Shown here one piece after another: positions 50,201 through 62,200 of a stretch of 64,000 nt of DNA. How positions within the stretch are numbered: the stretch's first letter is position 1; each line of letters opens with the position of its first letter. The notes under the pieces are model-generated. The model did not search any database and was not told the origin of the DNA. It was given only the letters and a program-made list of their open reading frames with translations. Source of the stretch: Branchiostoma floridae (lineage: Eukaryota > Chordata > Leptocardii > Amphioxiformes > Branchiostomatidae); assembly GCF_000003815.2 (NCBI RefSeq), contig NC_049991.1, forward strand, positions 18,504,037 to 18,568,036. The letters run 5' to 3'. A program made the position numbers and the translations under genes.

Positions 50201-53200
50201 TCCTGACACCGTTTCCTGTAGGGTGGACCTTACAACACTCGTTCCTACACTGTCGGAGAACTGAAACGTCTTGGTTTCAGTGCTATGTTCTATATTTTGA
50301 CTGCTAACATGTTGTACAGAGTCTATCACATTGTGCTGCACTGCTGTAGCTTGGCTAAACCCACTACTGCTTGGGCTCGCTAACATTTTCTCTTCACTGT
50401 CAAAAACTTCACTCACGTTTTCCTCGTGAACTTTGGTTTCTTTGGACATTGCAGATTCTTGTGCTTCACTTCTGAAAGAAAAGCTGCTGCTAGATGATGT
50501 AGTAAAGGTGGACGTTTCCTGTATAACAGTGCTAGTGCTGGTTACAGTACTAGAACTGGACTGAAATGTCTGTGATTCGGAGACACGTTTTTCATGAGTC
50601 GCAAATTGCTGTCCCTTTGAAACTGTAACCTGGTGCTGTTCCTTTGACAGCTGCTGCTGTCCTTGTCTGACCTCCTGCTGTACCAGCTGTTGTTGGTGAT
50701 GTTGCTGTAAATGTACTTCTTGTTGCTGATGTTGTTGTCCTTGTTTTTGTTGTACCTCTTGATGTTGTATTTGTTGTTGATATTGTTGTACTTGTTGCTG
50801 TGGTTGCACTTGTTGTTGTTGGTGTATTTGTTGTTGTTGTTGTTGTATTTGTTGTGCTTGTTGTTGAGAAGTTCTTTGCTGCTCCTGTGCCTGTGGACGG
50901 AGTAGAGAGGACAGCAGGAGTGTCGGCCCTGCAGAGTTGGAGTTGTTTGCTGACATGTTACTGTTACTGTTACTGCTACCGTTACTGTTACTAACTTCAG
51001 ACTTGTCTGTATCAGTTAGTGTTACGTCCGGTTTCACGCTTATTTCTGTGGGCACGGGTGTATCCGGTTCCGTTGCTTGGACGGGCGCGAAAACGTTGTC
51101 ACTGCTGGCGGATTCCGTTCTGCTGGCCTTGTTGCCGTCCTGACCGCCCGTGCGCTCGGTGTCGCTGCCCGTGAGCGTACCCGTGCTGACAATACTGCTT
51201 GTGGCGCTCGAGCGACGCGGCCAGTGAACGATCACGTCAACGGGAACAACTCCAGATGCTACGCTACCTGTACGGACGTAAACAAACACAACATGGTCAG
51301 CATAGTTGCAGTATCTTCATATCAACAAAGATGATGATGAACAAAGGCACAACATACAATGTACATGTAGTAACTGTTGTACTACATTGTATACTATTTT
51401 GATTTTAGATACCGATAAACCCCCAAAAGGACTAGTCTTTGTGTTTCTGTAATTTGCAATAAAGGAATGAATGACACCTTCAGTTTGAATCTTTTGTTGC
51501 TAATAGACACTCAACACTGACCAGTTCAAAATGAAGTGAAATTCATATTCCATCTTCTACAATGAATTGAAAGAAGACTAATGTAAGACTTTTCCAATCC
51601 CTTGTTTTGTACAAGTGGTTCAAGAAATCATTGTATAATTTTCCACAAAAAATTAAGGTAAAAAAACTTAGATATGGAAATATCTAGTCATATTGGCGAT
51701 AACTGGATAGCAAAGATCTTTACGTCTTCTCTGGAAAAAAAACATGTCTTTCTTTTTAAACTTTGTTAATCAAGAGCTGTGTTATCCACTCTCCAGTCAT
51801 ATGAAACAACTCAAGAAGCCTTTTCTTACCAATACTTTGCATCAATACAAGATGATCAACTGCATGAGTATTGGTAGACACAGGTTGGGCCTCTTCCTCA
51901 AAGATGATTTTGTCATGGCAAGGAATGACACCCAGACAAAGCCACAAAAAGCCACCAATAAATGTACAGTGTAGCCACCTTGCACTTCATGCAGATGTTA
52001 CCACCAATACCCTCAGCTAACGCAGACTTTCTAGACATTCTACTTCAAGAGTAGTCCAGAAAAGTTTGCAGGACAAAACCTACAATGAGAGAAAACACCT
52101 CACTAAGATCTAGATGTCCTGTTCACGAAAGGGTTCATGCGGGATGTTTCCTTACATCAGGGGAAAGGCCATTTAAGAACACCTTTACCACCCTTCCTGT
52201 TCTAAACCATTAGTCCGCTAAGCTAACCATTTGTCACCAAGTTTGTGTTGGTTACCGAATTGAAAAGTAACAGTCTGAGAGTAAAGAACCAATAGGTTTC
52301 TTAAAGGGAAAGTAAGAAGAACAAGGAGTTCCCATAAAACCACAGTTTTACTTTCTGGGACTGGGAAGGAGTAGCTCGGTGTCCTCTGCACCTGGGAACA
52401 GCACAGATCACGTGTCAGAAAAAAAAAATCTACTTTAAATTTTAATTATTCAATCTTTATACTCTTACCTTCTCACTTTATTACAGAAAGGGAGTTTCAC
52501 TCTGACTTACAGTTACAGAAAAAAACCTTGCACTGAAATTATGCTCTTTGGTTTTTTTTTTCCTTTCAATGTTTCTTGATACAAATAATGGACACAAACA
52601 GTTACGGACCATGTACAGACTCTATGCTCATAGATATTATATCAGGGCTTTAATCATGTTACCTGCATCTGATATCTTCTCTATCTGTCTAACCTCTTTC
52701 ATCACAACCCTAATAAAAAGTGGCCTGCAGGCTGATTAGAGTTTTACAAAGAAACAAAGAAACAGATAAACGCAACCAAATTTTACAATGAGTCTTACTA
52801 CTGGCAGATATACAAACTGCATAGACAGTTGTCCCATGATGTAAAGTGGCCTGCATGCCAGTTCCTCACGAATAAACAAAGGTTTCACAACAAAGACGCT
52901 CAAATTCTGCGCTGACTCTTACCAGACAGACGGATGTCCTGTGAAATCAAGATACCTACAAGCCAGTTCCTCATTAATAAACAAAGGTTCAAACAGATAA
53001 ACAAACAAACAAAGAGACTGAGTCTTACCAGACAGCCGGCTGTCCTGCGACGTGACCGACACGTTCAGACTGTGGCTGCTGCCGCGGAGGTGTGACATCA
53101 CCAGGTCGGGGGAACTCGACACCGCAGAACCGTTCAGCGCCAGCTTCGAGTCGTTGAGGGACGCCACGGTGTCCCGCGGCTTCATGGTGGTCCACTTGCG

Positions 53201-56200
53201 CTCGAACTCGGCCGCGTCAAGTTCCTCTTTCTGGTGGCGAAGGTAGGAGAGGAGGGAGTAGAGCTCGCCCATGGACGGGCGCTCCTCAGCACTCAGCCAG
53301 CAGAACTGCATCAACTCATACCTGCACAGGAGAGAAATAACACATCAACAAACAAACAAACAAACAAACAGCAAACAAATTAGCATCAGGAGGGAGTAGA
53401 GCTCTCCCATGGACGGGCGCTCCTCCGCACTCAGCCAGCAGAACTGCATCAACTCATACCTGCACAGGAGAGAAATAACACATCAACAAACAAACAAACA
53501 AATTAGCATCAGGAGGGAGTAGAGTTCTCCCATGGACGGGCGCTCCTCCGCACTCAGTCAGCAGAACTGCATCAACTCATACCTGCACAGGAGAGAAATA
53601 ACACATCAACAAACAAACAAACAAACAAACAGCAAACAAATTAGCATCAGGAGGGAGTAGAGCTCTCCCATGGACAGGCGCTCCTCCGCACTCAACCAGC
53701 AGAACTGCATCAATTCATACCTGCACAGGATGAAAACATGGGAGCAAGTGAATGAGCATCAGGGTTCTTGCTAGTGCATGTTGGTGTGTTGTACCTGTCT
53801 GCCATTGTGCTATTGTTTGTGCCTATACCCTTATTCTCAACTAGAGTTGTGACACTTTGCTAGTATTTACCTGTGGAAAAATGACTGAAAAATTTTGACA
53901 TGACCCTCTAAACTGACCAAAAAATCCTTTTAAGTACATGTGGCGTAAAAAGAAGCAATTCCCCTCATCGGTACCCCTAGAATTCCTACTTTTCACCCAA
54001 GCCTACATTTTTTTCAAAATCTCTTCATTGTGGAAGGGCCAAGACCCCCCCTTCCACATCATCCCCTTCCCAACCTTTCTAGTACCATTACACTGTGTCA
54101 AAGCTAAAACCATCCTGGCTATAAAACTCTGAAGCCTTATCATATTCATTGCACTACAGTCTACATCTGTGGGGACTAGTCCCCACAGATGTACTGATTG
54201 CAAAAAGTTGAGTGGCCCAGGACTACTGAAATGGAGATGGGCACTGCCCTATGGGCCATCAGGCATGGGAAGGACTTTTTTGACAGTCTACATCACATTC
54301 ATGCACATCCCTTACCATCTGTCTGCATGCAGGATGTCCAGTACAGGCTGTGGCAGTCTTACTGTCTGTTCTGTGATGACCTCCACCAGCACGTCCTGGT
54401 CACTCAGGCCAGAGTACGGCTGTCTGCCCAGCTCCAACAACTCCCACAGGCACACTCCAAAGGACCTGGAAAACACATGGCTCTAACGTTAGTAGTAGTA
54501 CTCAAATCACTCAGGCTGTCTGCCCAGTTCTAACAACTCCCACAGGCACACACCAAAGGACCTGGGAAAACACATTGTTCTAACGTTAGTTAACTCAAAT
54601 CACTCAGGCCAGAGTACGGCTGTCTGCCCAGCTCCAATTATAACTCCACAGGCAGACACCAAAGGACCTACAGTGGAACATGTAGTTTTACAGTCACTCA
54701 GACCAGAGTACGACTGTCTGCCCAGCTCCAATAACTCCCACAGACACACAGCAAAGGACCTGGAAAACGCATGGTTCTAAGTTAGAAGTGCTCAAATCAC
54801 TCAGGCTGTCTGTCCAGCTCCAATAACTCCCACAGACACACACCAAAGGACCTACTGTAACAGTAAAACATGTGGTTTAAAGTTAGTACTCAGGTCATTT
54901 GCAATCAGGTCTAACAACTCCCACAGACACACACCAAAGGACCCACGGAGAAACATGTCTTGTTCTAAAGTTAGTAAAATCATTCAGGCCAGAGGGCTGT
55001 CTGCCCAGTTACAATAACTCCCACAGGCACACACCAAAAGACCAGGGAGACCTCATATCTAAATGTACATGTACATGTATGCATACCATGTACAGCAGTC
55101 ACGTTTTCAAAAATAAAAAAGGTTATCCAATGAAAACACATTCATCATGCAAACTTTCTTAGAACTTAGAACAAGTAGCATTGTATTGCTAATAAACTCT
55201 GCACTTTAAAAGGAAGTTACAAGATGATTGTTCCAAAACGTTCCTCCTTTATTTCTCTTCATTCATTTGTACTGGTCACCTGCGTTGTAACTAACCCATG
55301 CACAACTAACACAGTCTGATTCTATGGGGCCGAGGAGTACAAAGATGAAGAAACGTTTTTACTATCCAAGGGCAATGAGTAACTGCAATATCACAGATTC
55401 ATATTTTTTTTAACTTTTCCTGTTACTCTGTATATGAAATAATATTGTCCTGATGACCTACCAGACGTTGGCCTGTGTGGTGGTGTCCAGCAGGCGGACC
55501 TGACCGCCCGACAGCCGCACCGTTTCCGGCGCCATCCACCGGACTGGAACCAGCTCAGTCTGGTTCACAAGAGCATAGTCACCCTGCAGAGGCAAACGTG
55601 GATTTAAAACAAATATGTATTCAGGGCTCAAGATGTCATCTGAACTTTAGATTAGTGCAAGGAAACTTGCCAATGTAACCTTCATGTTAGCTACATGTAT
55701 AGCAGGGTTGGACAAGTTTTCTAAAATTCATTCAGTCCTATCGGGCAAGCACATAAAAATTTTACTTGCCCGAGGCAATTTTTCACTTGCCCAAAATTTA
55801 AATGTCACTGTTATAACTAATACTAGTATATGCATTTTCACTACCAGCAATGGAATTCTCTGTTGACCATTGCTTGATGTCATGACAGTAAAAAGTAACA
55901 AGTATATCAAAATTGCACTCAATCAATGGAAAAATCTTACTTGCCCGATTGGGCAAGTGTAGGTCATGCACTTGCCCAAACAGCACTTTCACTTGCCCTG
56001 GACAATAGGGCTAATGGACTTGTCCAACCCTGGTACACGTATGCAGAAAAATGTGTTTTGACCCAGGACACATGTATTCCAAAAGGGATATCTCTTGCAG
56101 TAAGATTGCTCGTTGTTTTAGTCTTGATAGTCCTGATCTTGACTTGTGCTTGCCTTACTGTTAATACAGATATTTTGCAAATGGATGAAGGTTACCCAAA

Positions 56201-59200
56201 CATGTCAAATGCATTAACCAGATATTGCAATTTGAATGTTGTACTAGAGATACCATGTGCAAGACGTTTTGCTGGGAGTAGCAGGAATCTTTCCTCCTCA
56301 CCTTGTACCGTTCATGAGACAAGCCGTAGTCTCCAATCTTCACGGTCAGGTCACTGCCGACCATACAGTTTCTCAGGGCCAGGTCACTATAAACAAATAA
56401 GTGATGAAACTATCTGACATCATATCAGTGCTCAAAGTCGGAGCTGTGCGACTAATGTGTGAACTGGTGCACCGAGACAGCTGTGTGGGGTTAGGCCGAG
56501 GAAAAAAATGTTGTGTTTCCTGTTTCAGTCCTGAAAAAATTAGGGTCGGTAGGTAGGGATTATCTTCTTTTTTTTCTTGTAATTTTTTTTTTTGGCTGGC
56601 CAAAACTCTAGAGATACATATTACAATACAGTCGAACAAATTAAACTGAAGTGCATGAGGACACTTCTCTTTTAATGTCAAACTTTAATTTTGTGCACAA
56701 TAGATACATTTATCCTTCATTAGATAGGACAAGCAGTGTTTTTGCTTCAATAGGAAGCAGGCTCAATAAAAATTCTAACTGGAAACTGTGACTCCTCTGC
56801 CCACCCCCAAAAAAAGTCTAGGGTCGGCAGGTTTTTCTAGGGTAGGTAGGGAAACAGGAAACACAACATTTTTTTTCCTAGGCCTTATGTACATCAAGGT
56901 GGACATGCTGGACTACACTGTTGTACACTAGCAATATACAGCATATTCTTGTAATTCAAGTCAGAGAAAATAATACAACCTTTGTTGCATTACTTGTATG
57001 CAGTTTTCAACAGTCACTGCTAACTTTAATGGACAGCTGGTACATGTATTAAGCAATCTCAAGCAAATTAAGCGCAAAATAAATGAAGAAACTAGTAGTT
57101 GTGCTACTCTTCCACTGCGACAGAGAAGGTCGACGTTATGTAAAGCATTTACAAGTTCATTGTTCAAGGGAAATCCCGAGCTCTTCTGGACGAGTACAAC
57201 AGACAGTGGAACATCACTTAATGTCCTGTACTGCAATCCTTTCTTGTAACGGACATGTAGGTTGGGCACTAATGTCTGGGATTCGAACTCATGACATCCT
57301 AATCCAGAGGCAGGGTCACTAACCACTGGACCACGCATGCTACAATAAGGGATGATGCCGTTTGGTTGAATAAGCATAGTGCCTACTTTACCAGAATGAA
57401 GATTAACTAACTTTCAATCAACCTACCCATGAGTGAATCCGTTCTGGTGCATGAAGTGGAGCCCAGCTGACATGTCACACGCCATCCTCAGCAGTGTGCC
57501 CTTCTGGGCCAGGGTCTGGGCCTCTCTACGCTGTCGAACCAGGTAACCTTTCAAATCACCCTGGCAGGAAAAAAGAGATACACAATATAAAAGAGATATG
57601 CAAAATTTCGCAGAATGCACTGTGTAACTTTGCGGAATGCAATGCAACATTTCACAGAGCACACTGCAAAATTTTGCATAACGCCTTTCAAATTTTGCAG
57701 ACGGTACTGCGAAATTTTATGTAAGGCCCGGCAGAACACCTCACAGCATAATGGGAAAACACCCCCACAAAAGCTCCTCTACATAAGAAATCTTATGCAA
57801 AATTCGTTGATGGGCAAGGTACATGTTCTTCTCCTCTACAAAGGCAATTCACAAGAAACTGAGTAAACCAAGAACTGATATGCCATCAGGAAAGGTCAGA
57901 CTACAATAACCTCCCTGGAGATGTTCCAGTTGTGACCTACCATGGCACAGTACTCCATGATGAGCAGGAACGGCATGGCCTCCAGACACTGTGCCAGAAC
58001 CACCAACAGGTTTGGGTGCTGGAGCTCCCTGTATGGGTTAACAAACATGGCGTTATAGAGGTTTTTGTATACTTACTTTGTTTCCAATACACAAAGTAAG
58101 GCCCTTACCAACAAGCTTTTGATTAATCCTTTGACAGTCCAAGTTAATGCAACAACTAGAGTTCCACGAAACACATACAGTTGTGTGGCTGTTTTGTACA
58201 GGTTGTATATTTAGGGACACGAGCCACCAATACCTAGTAACATGTGACCACAATGATTTGGCCCTACTAACATTATTGTGAAAATTACATTTTAAAAAAC
58301 CTGCAGTGAATATATGTAACATTTTAATCCAAAGACAGCTGTGTTCATGGACTTGGTATATTTACCTTTCTAATCAGCATAGTCAGTGGCAACAAACACG
58401 GCATACTTATGCGTAATAAGATCAGCAAAAAATTAATGCCATCTTAGAGCGGGTACCATCTTAGGACACCTCCCGTCATACATTTAATTGACCACAGTTT
58501 GTATAGCCTGGAACACCAGACCTGTTTGGCTGCAGCTCCTGTAGGAAGACAGCCTGCTCCTCAGGACCTGCAGACGTCTTGAGCTGCCGAACGATCACGT
58601 GAGACTTCTGCTCACCTGGCATCAACCCGCTCGCCTCGGCTGCAAGCACCTGGAGTCGGGTGTCAACACTCAGGGTCAAGTTTGTACCAATTAGTGTTTT
58701 TTTCTCTATTTCTGCTTTTGGACAGCGAGGACAATGTGGCACTGCACTCAAGTTTTGTAACTTATATCAACAGTGCCACATACACGGTACAGACAGAAGG
58801 TAAAGGTAGTCTTTCACCTACCCGACCGAAGTCAGGTACCCATTTTTACACCCGGGTGGAGTGAGGAAGGTCGTGTAAAGTGCCTTTCCCAAGGGCACGA
58901 CGTCCGGGGCACGGCGGGATTGAACTCAGGACTTCTAAATTCTGAGCCGAACGCGCTACCAGTTACGCCACGCCCGACAAATTAGTGTTTGTAAATGGCT
59001 GTATGGCTGGTACAACTGCCCTTCAGTTTAACACACCATGTTCTGTATCATTCTGTACATTGTACACATGTAGCTGGTGTAATGCACCAGCTTCTGTAAT
59101 TATCTATATCTGTGTAGCTGATATAATTATAACTGCCCTTCAGTGTAACACCACCAGCTTCTTCATCTATATCCGTATAGCTGGTATTTCCCCACCTTTC

Positions 59201-62200
59201 CAAACCAGCCGTTTCCGATCTCGGCCACATAGCTCAGCTGTGATCGAGGAAAGTTGGTCTTTCTCACACCTGAAAAAGATGATTAAATACATGTTCTCAC
59301 TGCTTAAATCAACATTCAAAAATTTGACTTTACATGTCAGACTTTTATCAAGGATCGAAAAACACCAATCCAGGCACACAAAAGACTAAAAGACTACATG
59401 AGTTGAAAATGATATACCACTGTAATACACTGTTTCTTAGAGAGAAGTTCATGTATGGCTTGCAGGTTTTGTTAACATACATATAGAGAGAAGCATGCTG
59501 TTGTTGTTGTTTTTGTTGATTTACATACCTCTAGCAGCTACAGGATGAGATCCAAAGGGAGACAGTACGGGGTTGGGGGACTGGGGACCACTGGAAAATA
59601 AACAAGAAACGTTTTTTTAAGTATCACTATCAGTACCTTCAGGTCTTTTTGTACAAACAAATTTTGTTTAATGGCAAGTACTGTTAATGCAGAATTGATG
59701 TTTGAAGTGGTTTCATGTTCACGATTTTCGTGGTGGCCATTTCACCACAAGCTTAAATCCACCGCGAACCCTTTTCCATCATAATCTATAGTATGTGACT
59801 ATAGTCTATGGTCCTACCGCGAACTCAAAACGACCACAAACCTTTCTCCATGATTATAATTTATAGTTTGTGACTACAGTCTATGGCACTACCACAAACT
59901 TAAAACCACTGTGAACACCCAATTTTCCCGCTGCCACGAAAGTAAATCCCCACAAACTGAAATACATTTACAGTATGCTGGCAGACCCATAAAGACAGGC
60001 CAGGGCTCGAAATACCACCTGCATATGCAGGTTAGCGCAGGTAAAATTGGAGCTGTGCAGGTATTTCTGATGTCTTCCTGAACCTAACCTGCACTGGTCC
60101 ATGTACTGGGTTTTATACATACAAAATCTAAATGTCCTATGATGTAGGTGTATATGGATGGTTATTAGCTGCAGATAAAATTTGTCTGGTACAGGTAATT
60201 TTCAATGTTACCTGCACCAGTGCAGGTATGCAGAAAAGGGTATTTTGAGCCCTGCAGTTAAAACTTGCCCCGACAGTACATCCTCTCACAGTTAAATCAA
60301 GTCACCCATACATTACAAGTCACCACACAATGATGTTATCTCTGCTTTTCCTAAAACATTATATCATCATCATCATCATTTTCTCAGACAATTGCATTTC
60401 TACAGGAAAACCCAGCAGTATGAGTAACCGCTTAAGTTGATTACAAACAGCGAAGACAGATTTCCTGTCTGCTCTAGTCTCAATACTAAGGTCAAGGGCA
60501 TCCTACTGCCAATATTAGGATGGCCTCCGGGTATTATACATTGTATATTCAGTAAGCTGTGCACCCTCACAAACCTATTCCTACATGTACAGACAAAGGA
60601 TATTCTTCAGCAACAGTGTTGACCCTGGAGAAGGTGACAGTGGTCGTTGAAAATTTGATCTGTGTATACCTTCGTATCTTAGCAATAACAAATGCTATTG
60701 TGCAAACATACAGTGTTGATAGCTTGAACAAAATCTTCATTACACAATCTTCTTTAATTTTTCAGTTAATATTTCGACGACCATCTGTAGCCTTCATCAG
60801 TACAAAAAATTGCACAATCATTTTGTACTGACGAAACATTTACTGAAAAATTAAAGAAGGTTGTGTAACGAAGAAGACTTTGTTCAATTGATCTACCAAC
60901 CTGATGAAACTACATGTATCAACAGAAGATATATTTGTAATTCTTCTATAACATGCACTACTAGCAGCACTAGTACCTGTGAGAGAGGACAGTTATATCA
61001 GGGAGTGGCTCTATCTCCACTGGGCTGTTGGTGAAACTTACCTGTGAGAGAGGACAGTTATATCAGGGAGTGGCTCTATCTCCACTGGGCTGTTGGTGAA
61101 ACTTACCTGTGAGAGAGGACAGTTATATCAGGGAGTGGCTCTATCTCCACTGGGCTGTTGGTGAAGGATGCCATGGGGGCGAACATGTCCGACATCGGGG
61201 ACATGGAACTCCCCGAAACCTCCGCAACATCCTCGTTAAGGTCCTACAGAAACAGATGTGATAAATAACAAAACATATAACCTTACGTATACATTGATGA
61301 AGGTTAGACATCCAGGTAATACGTTATGCCAATTAGCAGTTACTCAAGCAACTGGATCTGATTTTAGAAACGGTCAGACGGTCAGTGTCAAGGTACATGT
61401 ACTAGTAATAGTAATAGAGTCTGCCTTAAACGTTTTCAAAATCATATCCTGTTGCTTGTCATTGCTATTTAGCATATGCAAGCTTTGATCACAAGATTTT
61501 ACATGCTATTGTCATACACAAAGTGATTCATTTACCAACAAGCTTTTGAACACTAATGTGATCCTTCTCAATTTGAAATAGCCTGAAGGCAACATTTTAG
61601 TTATATAGAACTAATGACACTGGATACTATTATTACAACTATAGAACTGATCAAACAATAAAGTCTTACTGACTCTTAGTCTAAAGTCTAAACACATTAG
61701 TTTTCACAATTCATGATGTTGGAATCTCTATTAACAATAACATTATATTGATTGAGATCCTTTATGTTAAGGTAACCTTTTCTGACGATTATTTTGTGAT
61801 GACAAGTAAGACACCATAAGATACCATGATAGTAGGATTCAACACCCTCTCTACAAGATCTGTCTGTGGCTTCAGTCCAAGGGCACGAAGCCAAGATAAA
61901 GTCCCACAGAATTCCTCAACAGTTAAGCAAGCAGTCTGGACAGTCCACAAGCACTGAACTACGCCATACATACATGTGTATGCATGTGATACAGTACAGC
62001 ACTGCAAGGTTACCTTGCTACGGTCTGGCATGCCCTGGTTAGCCTTATACATCTAGACAACACAGAAATGTGACAAACAGAAATCCCATCTGCATCCCAG
62101 CCCTGCCCGTGCAGTGAGAGTCCTTGCGTGACCACTACTGAAGTATGTGGTGTATATATATGGCACACCTATGTTTACCAAGGAGTAAAACCAGGCTGCA

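Noticed and set aside
50711..51143. Leu- and Val-rich plus-strand ORFs that look like membrane proteins
   Set aside because: They are the complement of the LMTK Gln-rich and Asn/Ser-rich coding sequence.
48943..51289. Treating the 791-codon ORF as a single-exon gene starting at its first Met
   Set aside because: The acceptor at 51268, phase agreement with both neighbouring exons and LMTK-like gene structure show it is an internal exon.
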